A stretch of DNA of 39,071 bases, taken from an uncultured Pelagibacteraceae bacterium (GTDB lineage Bacteria > Pseudomonadota > Alphaproteobacteria > Pelagibacterales > Pelagibacteraceae). Positions 1-9,644 of this stretch are shown here, piece by piece; position 1 is the first letter of the stretch, and each line of letters opens with the position of its first letter. The stretch covers positions 1 through 39,071 of the forward strand of contig CACEPH010000005.1 in assembly GCA_902561465.1 (NCBI GenBank). Direction: 5' to 3'. The position numbers and the translations under genes were made by a program. A model generated the notes under the pieces. It saw only the letters and a program-made list of their open reading frames with translations. It was not told the origin of the DNA and made no database searches.

Positions 1-1
1 C

Positions 2-73
2 TTACATATAATTTTCAAAAAAAAAATTGAAAAATTAATAAAGGAATATGAAGCTCAAAACATAAAGATTTAG
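2..73 (+). CDS. C-terminal fragment of an upstream CDS (partial, product unknown)
   Basis: Open frame from the window edge to TAG at 71-73, translating LHIIFKKKIEKLIKEYEAQNIKI*, directly before the ATG at 78. Confidence 0.35.
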   Translation, partial: LHIIFKKKIEKLIKEYEAQNIKI

Positions 74-77
74 TAAA

Positions 78-1361
78 ATGATAAAACATATTCATATAGT
101 CGGTATTAATAGGCATGGAGGATCCTTACTTGCAAGACTTCTAGATAATCATCCAGACGTTGCAAGTTATCCTTTGGAAAGTGGCTTTCCAGAAGATTTT
201 AAAATCTATAATTTTGGAGATTTTTTAAATGGTTCCCCAACTTATATTCCAGATTTTAAAGACTATAAAAATAATATTTGTGAATTTTTAGAAATCCCAG
301 AAAAAAAAAATAAAATTATACATGAATGGGGAAAAGAGAAATCAGATCCTGTTGGAGTAAGAAAAAATTATTTAGAAAAAGCTTTTTATCAAAATGTAAA
401 AACTGATTTTGATTATTCAAAATATATTTCGCTGATAAAAAAATCTAATCTAGAAGTTAAATCAGTACATGAAATATATGATGCCATGCATACAGCTTAT
501 TTTAATTCATGGGATAATGGATTACATAAAGGAAATTTAAAATTTGTTGTTATGCAATCTAGCGGAGGTCTCTTTATGAAGAGTTTTGATAAATATTTTG
601 AGGAATTTAAAGACTCTTTTATTCTTTGCCCAATAAGAGACATAAAAACATATATTGCTTCAGAAAAAACTCGACTTGCTAGAATATATTTTGGCTCAAG
701 AAGATTTCAAAATCCAAGAGTTCCAAATTTTTTGGTTAAAGCTTTTGATGTGTATGACCTTGAAACACAAATCAGGACATGGCTGGTAGCGTTGACGAGA
801 CTAGTCATATTACAAGAAAAATACGGTATTGATGGAAAATTTATTGTTTATAGATATGAAAATCTTGTCAATGATACTAGTAACGTTATGAAAAGTTTTT
901 GTAATAAAATGAATTTGAAATTTGATCCAATTTTACTTAAACCAACAATAGGTGGATTAAATTGGTTAGGGAATTCACATACTGGAAAGCAAACAGGAAT
1001 TAATTTATCAAGTTACTATAAAAAAGTATTAAGAGAAGAAGAGATAAATTTAATTAGAAAGAAAAGTTCAAAATTAATTGAATTTTTAGATTCCGACAAA
1101 AGTACCCCTATCAACTTATCTAAGATTCCTAAAAATATTTTATATGATTATGATACACAATTAGAATTCTCAAAAAATGAGAAAATATGGGCAATATATT
1201 CTGCTTTTGCTTTTAGGGGTTATAGGTCGTCAAGAGTTAAGAAAGTTGGTTGGATTGCAATAATAGCATTTTTATTTTCTAAATTTACTTATTTAGTTAA
1301 CATACCGAGGCTAATAAAATTAAGACTATTTCCTGGACTGGGAAAACAAAATTATACCTAA
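78..1361 (+). CDS. Sulfotransferase-family-like protein
   Basis: N-terminal P-loop-like motif GINRHGGSLLARLLDNHPDV typical of the sulfotransferase superfamily; 427 aa ORF. Confidence 0.6.
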   Translation: MIKHIHIVGINRHGGSLLARLLDNHPDVASYPLESGFPEDFKIYNFGDFLNGSPTYIPDFKDYKNNICEFLEIPEKKNKIIHEWGKEKSDPVGVRKNYLEKAFYQNVKTDFDYSKYISLIKKSNLEVKSVHEIYDAMHTAYFNSWDNGLHKGNLKFVVMQSSGGLFMKSFDKYFEEFKDSFILCPIRDIKTYIASEKTRLARIYFGSRRFQNPRVPNFLVKAFDVYDLETQIRTWLVALTRLVILQEKYGIDGKFIVYRYENLVNDTSNVMKSFCNKMNLKFDPILLKPTIGGLNWLGNSHTGKQTGINLSSYYKKVLREEEINLIRKKSSKLIEFLDSDKSTPINLSKIPKNILYDYDTQLEFSKNEKIWAIYSAFAFRGYRSSRVKKVGWIAIIAFLFSKFTYLVNIPRLIKLRLFPGLGKQNYT

Positions 1362-1368
1362 TAAAATA

Positions 1369-3711
1369 ATGCGCAATTCTAAAGCCGGAATCATTAAATA
1401 TTTAATGAAGAAAAAATTATTTTTTTCTCTTCCAAAAACCTATGTTTTCCCAGTAGATGAATGGCAAAAGAGAAAAATAGGAATAATAAAAGAAATAAAA
1501 AAAAATTTTAAAAATACTAAATTGATATTTAGATCTTCGGCCTTTGATGAAGATGGAAAATTTAAATCTAGTGCAGGAAAATATATATCTATACAGAATA
1601 TTAATTCTGAAAATACAAATCAGATAATAAAATCGGCTACTAAAATCATAAAAAGCTATAAATTAAAAAATAGAAAAATTAAAAAAGATGAAATAATTGT
1701 TCAAAAGCAAATAAGCAATGTGTCTATGAGTGGAGTAATGTTCACCTACGATCTAAATACTGGAGCTCCCTATTATGTCATTAATTATGATGATATGACA
1801 GGAAAAACAGATACTGTAACAGCTGGTTCCGACAATTACTCAAATAAGAAAATATTTATTTTTAGATCTGGATTAAATTATTTAAAATCAAAAAGATTTA
1901 GATGTTTAATTGATGCAACAATAGATTTAGAAAAAAAACTCAAAAATAATTTTTTAGATATAGAATTTGCCGTTGATAAAAAACTTAGACCATATTTATT
2001 TCAAGCAAGAAATATCACTTCAAATAAAAAATGGAATATTGTTTCAAACAAATTAATTAATAGAAATTTATTAAAGTGCAGATTAAATCTTTTAAAAGAA
2101 TTAAAACCACATAAGAAAATTTTTGGTAAGTCTACAGTTTTTGGACAAATGCCCGATTGGAATCCAGCGGAAATGATTGGCCAAAATCCTGAAAATTTAT
2201 CTTATTCTTTATATAAAAAATTGATAACTGACGATTCATGGAGAATAGCAAGAAAATTAATGGGTTATAATTTCCCACAAGAAAAAAATTTAATGAAGTT
2301 ATTCTCTGGTAAGCCTTACATAAATACAAGATTAAGTTTTAACTCTTTTCTACCAAGAGGTTTGAATAAACAACTAGGAAATAAACTAGTAAATTTCTGG
2401 CTAAACAAGTTAATAAAAAATCCAGAATTACACGATAAAATTGAATTTGAAATAGCAATAACATGTTTTAGTTTTGATATTAAAGAAAAGATTAAAAGAT
2501 TTCTTCCAAAGAATATTTCAAAAAAACAGATCAAATTATTTATAAAAAAACATAAAGAAAACACTTTGAAATTAATAAATTCTGATCATATTGCTAGTAT
2601 AGAAAATTCAATGAAGAGCATAAATAAGCTTAATGATTTACAAAAAGAATTTAAAAAAATTGACAAAGCCAAAAAAAAAAATTTTTCAGAAATAAATAAA
2701 ATAATAAAAGATTGTATAAAATATGGAGTAATACCATTTGCTATTTGCGCTAGACATGGTTTTATTGGTCAAACATTATTAAATTCTTTGGTAAATAAAA
2801 AAGCAATATCTATAAATGAAATGCAAAAATTTAAATCTAGCTTTAATACAATTACTACAGATTTTCTTTACGACATGCATCAAGTTGCAATAAAAAAAGA
2901 AAGAAAAAAAAATTTTATGATTAAATACGGACATTTAAGGCCTGGGACTTATGATATTAAATCTAGAAGATATGATGAGTATAAATCTTTTCTTTTTTTA
3001 AAACAAAAAATGGGAAAAGATCGCAAGTATTTATTAAAAAAATCCACAATGAATCGAATTGAGAAAATTATTGTTTTAAACAAAATTAAAAATTTTAATT
3101 CTAAAGATCTAATGGATTATATACAAAAGTCTTTTGTAGCAAGAGAATTTTCTAAATTTGTTTTTACTAAAAGTGTAAGCGAAATTTTATTATTAATTTC
3201 AAATTATGGAAAAAAAAATAACATAAAAAAAAATGATATGTCATATTTAGATTTAAAAGATTTAAATAAATCAAAAAAAATACAAAGAAAAATAATTAGC
3301 CAAAACAAACAGTTTTATCAGGTAAACAAAAAAATAAAGCTACCACAAATATTACATGATTACGCTGGTACATTTATAGTTCCTTTTCAAGTGAACTCTC
3401 CAAATTATGTTTCAAACAAAAAGATTAGATCTTCTATTGTCCATATAAAAAATAATATTAATAAAATTAATATTCAGAATAAAATTGTATTGATAGAAAA
3501 TGCGGACCCCGGATATGATTGGATATTTAGTAGGAAAATAAAAGGATTAGTCACACAATATGGAGGTGTAAATTCTCATATGGCAATTAGGTGTGCAGAA
3601 TTGAATTTACCGGCAGCTATTGGTTGTGGCGAAAAAAAATTTGAGGAACTAAAAAAATCAAAAATGATCGAACTTGACTGTTTGTCACATACAATAAATT
3701 TAGTTAACTGA
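1369..3711 (+). CDS. PEP-synthase/PPDK-like phosphotransferase, candidate L-glutamine kinase (Cj1418-like)
   Basis: N-terminal PPDK-type ATP-binding region (IFRSSAFDEDG..SSAGKY) and C-terminal swivelling His domain (GLVTQYGGVNSHMAIRCAELNLPAAIGCGE); neighbours match the other phosphoramidate genes. Confidence 0.7.
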   Translation: MRNSKAGIIKYLMKKKLFFSLPKTYVFPVDEWQKRKIGIIKEIKKNFKNTKLIFRSSAFDEDGKFKSSAGKYISIQNINSENTNQIIKSATKIIKSYKLKNRKIKKDEIIVQKQISNVSMSGVMFTYDLNTGAPYYVINYDDMTGKTDTVTAGSDNYSNKKIFIFRSGLNYLKSKRFRCLIDATIDLEKKLKNNFLDIEFAVDKKLRPYLFQARNITSNKKWNIVSNKLINRNLLKCRLNLLKELKPHKKIFGKSTVFGQMPDWNPAEMIGQNPENLSYSLYKKLITDDSWRIARKLMGYNFPQEKNLMKLFSGKPYINTRLSFNSFLPRGLNKQLGNKLVNFWLNKLIKNPELHDKIEFEIAITCFSFDIKEKIKRFLPKNISKKQIKLFIKKHKENTLKLINSDHIASIENSMKSINKLNDLQKEFKKIDKAKKKNFSEINKIIKDCIKYGVIPFAICARHGFIGQTLLNSLVNKKAISINEMQKFKSSFNTITTDFLYDMHQVAIKKERKKNFMIKYGHLRPGTYDIKSRRYDEYKSFLFLKQKMGKDRKYLLKKSTMNRIEKIIVLNKIKNFNSKDLMDYIQKSFVAREFSKFVFTKSVSEILLLISNYGKKNNIKKNDMSYLDLKDLNKSKKIQRKIISQNKQFYQVNKKIKLPQILHDYAGTFIVPFQVNSPNYVSNKKIRSSIVHIKNNINKINIQNKIVLIENADPGYDWIFSRKIKGLVTQYGGVNSHMAIRCAELNLPAAIGCGEKKFEELKKSKMIELDCLSHTINLVN

Positions 3712-4254
3712 GTGAAAAAAATTTTTTTATTAAGACCAGGCGTGTTGTGGATTACAGGGCTTTCAGGTGCTGGTAAAACCACAATATCAAAACTTATTTA
3801 TACGCAGTTAAGAAAAAAATATTACAATATTATTTTGCTGGATGGTGACAAACTAAGAAAAATGTTAAATTTAAAAAAACAAGGTACATATAGTTACAAT
3901 TCAAGAAAAAAAATTGGTTTAAGATACTCAAAAATTTGTCAAAGGTATGTTAACAAAAAGTATTTTGTTATAATCTCTGTTATGGCATTAATCAAATCAG
4001 TTCACAGATGGAATAAAAAAAACCTTAAAAATTATTTAGATGTATATTTAAAGGTTCCCATGAAAATTTTGGTTAGAAGAGATCCGAAAAAAATTTATCG
4101 AGATTATAAATTAAAAAAAATTACGAATGTTGCTGGTTTAGATCTCGAATTTGATGAACCAATTAATCCGACTCTCTTGGTTCGATGGAAAAAAAATCTT
4201 ACTTCAAAAAAAATTTCAGATAAAATTATAAAAAAGATATTTTTAAAAAAATGA
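3712..4254 (+). CDS. APS-kinase-like P-loop kinase, candidate cytidine diphosphoramidate kinase (Cj1415-like)
   Basis: GTG start; Walker A GLSGAGKTT, LDGDKLRKML, VPMKILVRRDPKKIYRD typical of the APS kinase family; directly follows the upstream stop. Confidence 0.7.
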   Translation: MKKIFLLRPGVLWITGLSGAGKTTISKLIYTQLRKKYYNIILLDGDKLRKMLNLKKQGTYSYNSRKKIGLRYSKICQRYVNKKYFVIISVMALIKSVHRWNKKNLKNYLDVYLKVPMKILVRRDPKKIYRDYKLKKITNVAGLDLEFDEPINPTLLVRWKKNLTSKKISDKIIKKIFLKK

Positions 4255-4865
4255 AATTATTAGTTTCTCAAAGAACCTTTTTATACGAAAAATATAATGA
4301 AAATCGAGATTGTATTGATCAAAGAATTGTTTCTTGGGTTTTAAAGTTAGGATATTACCCCGTTTTGGTTCCAAACAATTTATTGGATAAAAAAAATTTT
4401 TTAAATCTCAGAAGGTTTATTAAGGAAACAAACCCTAAAGGTCTAATATTAACAGGAGGTGAAGATATAGGAAAAAATATAAAAAGAGATAAAACAGAGT
4501 TATTTATGATTAATGAATTTTTTAGCAAAAGAAAAGCAGTACTAGGTATTTGTAGAGGAATGCAAATACTAGGAAAATATTTTAATCAAGGTTTAAAAAA
4601 ATCGAAATTAAAAACTTCAAAAGACTATAAAATATTTAATAATAAAAATCTTAAAAGCATTCCAAAAAAAGCAAAATGTTTTTTTAATTATAGTCTAAAA
4701 AATTGTCCAAAAAAGTTTGATATTATTGCGCAGGATGAAATTGGAACAATATGGGCTATAGAAAACAGAAAATCTAAATGCGAAGGATGGATGTGGCACC
4801 CAGAAAGAGCAATGAAATTTGAAAAAACTTTGATTAAAAGGGCAAAAAAATTATTTAGTAAATAA
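4251..4865 (+). CDS. Class I glutamine amidotransferase-like hydrolase (Cj1417-like)
   Basis: ILTGGEDIG, nucleophile elbow VLGICRGMQILG, and C-terminal WMWHPER supply the Cys-His-Glu triad; 4-bp overlap with upstream CDS. Confidence 0.75.
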   Translation: MKLLVSQRTFLYEKYNENRDCIDQRIVSWVLKLGYYPVLVPNNLLDKKNFLNLRRFIKETNPKGLILTGGEDIGKNIKRDKTELFMINEFFSKRKAVLGICRGMQILGKYFNQGLKKSKLKTSKDYKIFNNKNLKSIPKKAKCFFNYSLKNCPKKFDIIAQDEIGTIWAIENRKSKCEGWMWHPERAMKFEKTLIKRAKKLFSK

Positions 4866-4866
4866 A

Positions 4867-5589
4867 ATGAAAGGAATTATTTTAGCGGCTGGAAGAGGCT
4901 CAAGAATGAGAAGTTTTACTAAAGATAAACCCAAATGTTTAAATCTATATAAAAATAAAACACTTATTAATTATACAATCGAGAATTTAAAAAAAAATAA
5001 TATCAATCAAATAGGGATAGTTACTGGATATAAAAGAAAAAAAATTAATTTACAAAATTTTAAAGAATTTCATAATAATAATTGGAAAAGAACGAGCATA
5101 CTTTATTCTCTAATTTGTGCTCAATATTGGTTAAAAAAGAGCACGTGTATAGTTAGTTATTCAGATATATTTTATGAAGAGTCAGCAATTAGAAAGATTA
5201 AAGAAAAAAAAGGTGACATTGTTTTATTATATGATCCAAATTGGCTTAAACTTTGGAGAAAAAGATTTAAAGATCCCACTAAAGATGCAGAAACTTTTGA
5301 GTTTGATAGCAAAAACAATCTTACTTCAATTGGAAGTAAAACGAATAATCTGGACATAATAAACGGACAGTATATGGGTATTTTTAAAATTACACCCAAT
5401 GGTTGGTTAAAGATTAAAAAATATTTAAGAGGTCAAACTATTAAAAATATAAAAAAGATGGATATGACGAATTTTTTTTCTGAATTTATTACTGGCAGTG
5501 AAAATAAAATTAAAGTTGTGCCCTACGAAGGATTTTGGTTTGAGATCGATAGAATATCCGATCTTAAGATATTAAATTCTAAAAATTAA
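4867..5589 (+). CDS. Nucleotidyltransferase (NTP_transferase family; candidate CTP:phosphoglutamine cytidylyltransferase, Cj1416-like)
   Basis: MKGIILAAGRGSRMRSFTKDKPKCL signature and C-terminal FWFEIDRISDL. Confidence 0.75.
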   Translation: MKGIILAAGRGSRMRSFTKDKPKCLNLYKNKTLINYTIENLKKNNINQIGIVTGYKRKKINLQNFKEFHNNNWKRTSILYSLICAQYWLKKSTCIVSYSDIFYEESAIRKIKEKKGDIVLLYDPNWLKLWRKRFKDPTKDAETFEFDSKNNLTSIGSKTNNLDIINGQYMGIFKITPNGWLKIKKYLRGQTIKNIKKMDMTNFFSEFITGSENKIKVVPYEGFWFEIDRISDLKILNSKN

Positions 5590-5612
5590 ATTTAAGTTTT
5601 TTTAAGCAGCAA

Positions 5613-7391
5613 ATGAAAAGAGATCTTATTTTATCGGACAATCAAAGATATTTGAAATCAAAAAATCCTTTATTATTTATTGGAGATTGGTGTTTACTAA
5701 AGCATCCTGAAGAAATTTTATCTAAATTGGACTACAAAATTTGTACTTCTCATACTTTTAAAAATATAGATAGAAAAATGAAATATGATGTATGTGAAAA
5801 TATTTTTTTATCAATAATAAAAGACTTCAAAAAAAATTTAAACAATCTGCATCAAACAAGTTATTCTCTAAGGGGATGGGAAATAATAGCTGGTGAATGG
5901 CTTAGACGATTTATATATATATGCTTAGATAGGTTCGAACTATTAAACAAGGCATGTAAAGACTATGAAATAAAGGAAATATTTGCAGTAAATGTTGATT
6001 CTTATGAATTTTCAACTAAAGATACTGGGGGCATTTATTATGCATCCATAGACGATCAGTGGAATCATGCTTTGTATTCTAAAATTCTAAAATTTTATAA
6101 ATTTAATAATAAGATTTCTTACTTCGAAATAAACGAAAAATATTTAAAAAATCAAATAGTTTTTTCAGGTTTTAATAAAGATCGCAAATTAACAAAAATG
6201 AAAATTGCAGAATTCGTCATGAATATATTTACTAAATTTAAATCTGAAAATGACGGATTTATTTTTGATAGTTACCTTCCTTTTTTTTATGAAAAACAAT
6301 TAGAATTATCTTTAAAACAATTTCCTCAACTTTGGAAAACAAAAAATATTAATTTTAAGTCTTACGATAATAATTTAAGACAAAAAATTAGTTTTGATTA
6401 TGAAAATTACACTGACATAGAAAAGTTTATAAGATATATGCTTCCTATTTCAATTCCAATTTGTTTAATTGAATCTTTTAGTGATATACTTCATATATCA
6501 AATAATAGTGATTATCCAAAAAACCCAAAGTTTATTTTCACTTCTTGTGCTTACGATCAAGACGAAATTTTTAAATTATACGCTGCTAATAAAGTAGATG
6601 CTGGAGTTCCATTCTATATTGGTCAACATGGAAATGGTAATCATTCATTAATCGATAATAATTACGTTTCAGAATTAAATACTTGTACAAAATATCTAAC
6701 ATGGGGTATGAAAAAATATTCTAAAGATATTCCAATGTTTAATTTTAAAACTCTAGGAAGAAAAAAATTATTTAAAAAAGACGGTTATTTTACTATTGTA
6801 GTAAGATCTTTGGGTTATAGAGCTAAACCATATGATAGGTACTTGGAATCCACTAAGAATATTAAATCTACAACAGAAATTATTAAAAAATTAAATTTAA
6901 AAATAAAAAAAATGACTCTATTAAGACTTCATCATTCATTTTTATCGAGAGGCAATTTAATTACTGAAAAATATTTTAAAAATCTAAAAATAAAGATAGA
7001 CTTTGGAAGGAAAAGTTTAAGAAACATTTTAAAAGATACAAGGGTAACGCTTTTTAATTATGATTCAACAGGGTTATTAGAAAATTTGGCTCTTAATATT
7101 CCATCAGTATGTTATTGGGATGATACATATAATCATTTAAACCCAGAATTTGTAAATCGCTACAATTTGCTTGTAGAAGCGAAAATATTATTTACTAAGG
7201 AAGAAGATCTAATTAAACATTTAAATAACTACTGGGATAATATTAATGATTGGTGGCTTGATAGTCTAACGGAAAAAAAGATTAAAGAATTTAATGATAA
7301 TTTTAATATTAGAGGAGATGAAGAATCGTTTAGAAAATTATCCAGTATTTTTAAAGGAATCAAGAGAGATGATATATATCCTTTGTGGTAA
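5613..7391 (+). CDS. LIC12162-family-like putative transferase
   Basis: 592 aa; N-terminal FIGDWCLLKHPEE, central FYIGQHGNGNHS, C-terminal LFNYDSTGLLENLALNIPSVCYWD resemble the LIC12162 putative transferase family of surface-polysaccharide clusters. Confidence 0.5.
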   Translation: MKRDLILSDNQRYLKSKNPLLFIGDWCLLKHPEEILSKLDYKICTSHTFKNIDRKMKYDVCENIFLSIIKDFKKNLNNLHQTSYSLRGWEIIAGEWLRRFIYICLDRFELLNKACKDYEIKEIFAVNVDSYEFSTKDTGGIYYASIDDQWNHALYSKILKFYKFNNKISYFEINEKYLKNQIVFSGFNKDRKLTKMKIAEFVMNIFTKFKSENDGFIFDSYLPFFYEKQLELSLKQFPQLWKTKNINFKSYDNNLRQKISFDYENYTDIEKFIRYMLPISIPICLIESFSDILHISNNSDYPKNPKFIFTSCAYDQDEIFKLYAANKVDAGVPFYIGQHGNGNHSLIDNNYVSELNTCTKYLTWGMKKYSKDIPMFNFKTLGRKKLFKKDGYFTIVVRSLGYRAKPYDRYLESTKNIKSTTEIIKKLNLKIKKMTLLRLHHSFLSRGNLITEKYFKNLKIKIDFGRKSLRNILKDTRVTLFNYDSTGLLENLALNIPSVCYWDDTYNHLNPEFVNRYNLLVEAKILFTKEEDLIKHLNNYWDNINDWWLDSLTEKKIKEFNDNFNIRGDEESFRKLSSIFKGIKRDDIYPLW

Positions 7392-7421
7392 ATATTATCT
7401 TCTATACAATTTATAAATTAA

Positions 7422-8624
7422 ATGAAAATTATAAAAAAATTTAAATTTTTATTCATTTTTGGTTTTTTATTATCATATTTATTTATACCAATTGTATTCT
7501 TTTTTAATTATACGGGAAATAAATTGAATTCAATATTCTATTCAACTTTAATTTTTATATCTTTAATTATTTTTTCGGAAATTATTTATATCTTAATTAT
7601 GAAAATTTCTAATAAAAATTATTTATTAAAAAATAATGTATATGAAAAAGAGAAATTTTGTTTTGAAAGCCATCCATATCTTCCATATGTTATGAAAAAG
7701 AATTTTTTAGCTTCATATAGAACGCGCGCTTATTTAAATAACTATAAAAAAAATTATTATTTTCCTGAACTTAAAACTAATAATTTTGGTTTCTGTAATG
7801 GTGACAATGGATCACGAAGAGTTAATATTCCAAAAAAAGAAGGCTTAATAAGGATTAATTGTTTAGGAGCATCTACAACAGGAAATTATATAGAATATGA
7901 TAATAAGGTTTATTCATATCCTTTAATTCTCGAGAACAAGTTACGCGAAGAATATCCAAACAAAGAAATCGAAGTAAATAATTTTGGTCAAGGTGGATAC
8001 AATAGTGCTGAAATATTAATTAATTTTATTTTAAAAGTTTTGGATACAAATCCTGATTTAATAATATTATATCATGGATATAATGACATAAGATCGTATT
8101 TAACAACTGGTTTTTTACCAGATTATTCGCATTCAAGAAAAAATATAAGTGAAGATATTTGGAAACTGAAAGTATTAGAATATTTTCCTCCTTTAAAGCT
8201 TAATTTTTATAAATATTTAATTCAAAAATTGAGTATAAGAAATTCATTGCTCGAATTAATATCAAAAGGTAAATCAGAGATCCATTCCAATACCGATGAA
8301 GGATTGAAAACTTTTAAAAGAAATACAGAAAGCATCATTCATCTTTGCAAGGCAAACGGTATTAAAATAATTTTAAGTACGTTTTGTTTAAATATTAGCG
8401 ATGATGTTTTATTAGATGAAGAAACAAAAAAATATAAAGAATTAGTAAACTGTGAAAATGAGATCTTAGAAAACCTTGCCAAAAAACACAATATTCCAGT
8501 TGTGAGAAATAATGAAAAAATTAAAAAAGATGAAACATACTTTGTCGATACAATTCATTTTACCCCAGAGGGAATGCATAAACTTGCAGAAAATTTTTTT
8601 GATGAAGTTAAAAAAATAATTTAA
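7422..8624 (+). CDS. Membrane-anchored SGNH/GDSL hydrolase-like protein
   Basis: N-terminal TM helices; INCLGASTTGN (block I), NNFGQGGYNS, YHGYNDIR, C-terminal DTIHFTPEG (catalytic D/H). Confidence 0.7.
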   Translation: MKIIKKFKFLFIFGFLLSYLFIPIVFFFNYTGNKLNSIFYSTLIFISLIIFSEIIYILIMKISNKNYLLKNNVYEKEKFCFESHPYLPYVMKKNFLASYRTRAYLNNYKKNYYFPELKTNNFGFCNGDNGSRRVNIPKKEGLIRINCLGASTTGNYIEYDNKVYSYPLILENKLREEYPNKEIEVNNFGQGGYNSAEILINFILKVLDTNPDLIILYHGYNDIRSYLTTGFLPDYSHSRKNISEDIWKLKVLEYFPPLKLNFYKYLIQKLSIRNSLLELISKGKSEIHSNTDEGLKTFKRNTESIIHLCKANGIKIILSTFCLNISDDVLLDEETKKYKELVNCENEILENLAKKHNIPVVRNNEKIKKDETYFVDTIHFTPEGMHKLAENFFDEVKKII

Positions 8625-8636
8625 TTTTTTATATAG

Positions 8637-9644
8637 ATGTTATCAATTTGTGTTCCAACATTTAACAGACCAGCATGTCTTGAAAACTGTCTTAATTCTA
8701 TCAAGATTGCAAAAAAGAATTTTAAAATTAAGTTTAATGTTTGTATTTCAGATAATAGTACCAAAAATACGAACTATAAAATTATAAAAAAATACAAGAA
8801 AAATTTATCTATTACTTATAAAAAGAATAAAAAAAATATAGGTAGAGTCATGAACATGATTCAAGCTGTCAATCTTTCTAAAGCTAGGTTTATTTGGTTA
8901 ATCGGAGATGATGATTTGCTTATGCCAAATTCTCTTAAAATTGTTAAACAAATAATCAATAAAAAAAAAAATAAAGATGTAGATTTTTTTTATTTGAATT
9001 CTGCATGCGTTGATTCAAAATATATTTTTTCAAAAAAACATCCATTTAATACAAACATGTTACCAAAAAAATTAAACAAATTTTCCTTATATGATAAGGA
9101 AAAAAAACTAAAATTTTATCAACTGATTAATCCTAATGTATCATTTGATTTTTTAGGAGGAATGTTTTTGTCTATTTTTAAAAGAGAAATATGGAATAAA
9201 AATAAAAATACTTTAAATAAAAATTTTATTCGAAATACAAAAACGTTTACAAATTTTGATAACACTTTTCCCCATGTAAAAATTTTTGCGAAAGCTTTCA
9301 TGCGATCAAATGCATATTTCTGCAAGAGAATTGTAAGTGTTAATTTATCAGGAGTGAGAGAGTGGAGCGAGTATTGGCCTTTAATACAAAGTGTTAGAAT
9401 GATTGAGATGTTGGAGAATTATCGGATAAATGGTTTATCTTTGTGGAGATATTTGTATTGTAAAAATTTTGCGTTAAGAAATTTTTTTCCAGATTACTTT
9501 AAGCTAATTATTAATAGAAAAAAATTGGGTGTAACTAACATAAATTATCCAAAACTTTTTTTTAAAAATTTACTTTATCCAAATGTATATCTTTCAATAT
9601 TTTATTTTATTATAAGAAAAATATTTAAAAAAAAAATTAAATGA
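8637..9644 (+). CDS. Glycosyltransferase family 2
   Basis: LSICVPTFNRPACLENCLNSI.. and IWLIGDDDLL. Confidence 0.8.
   Translation: MLSICVPTFNRPACLENCLNSIKIAKKNFKIKFNVCISDNSTKNTNYKIIKKYKKNLSITYKKNKKNIGRVMNMIQAVNLSKARFIWLIGDDDLLMPNSLKIVKQIINKKKNKDVDFFYLNSACVDSKYIFSKKHPFNTNMLPKKLNKFSLYDKEKKLKFYQLINPNVSFDFLGGMFLSIFKREIWNKNKNTLNKNFIRNTKTFTNFDNTFPHVKIFAKAFMRSNAYFCKRIVSVNLSGVREWSEYWPLIQSVRMIEMLENYRINGLSLWRYLYCKNFALRNFFPDYFKLIINRKKLGVTNINYPKLFFKNLLYPNVYLSIFYFIIRKIFKKKIK

Noticed and set aside
2132-2564. Minus-strand ORFs 2132..2329 and 2316..2564
   Set aside because: Antisense to the PEP-synthase-like CDS with strong family motifs; low-complexity translations typical of AT-rich shadow ORFs
3576-3782. 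Minus-strand ORF 3576..3782
   Set aside because: Antisense to the conserved His domain and Walker A region of two supported CDSs
5172-5399. ORFs 5172..5399 (-) and 5174..5359 (+)
   Set aside because: Lie wholly inside the nucleotidyltransferase CDS in other frames
9119-9325. Minus-strand ORF 9119..9325
   Set aside because: Antisense shadow of a GT2 gene
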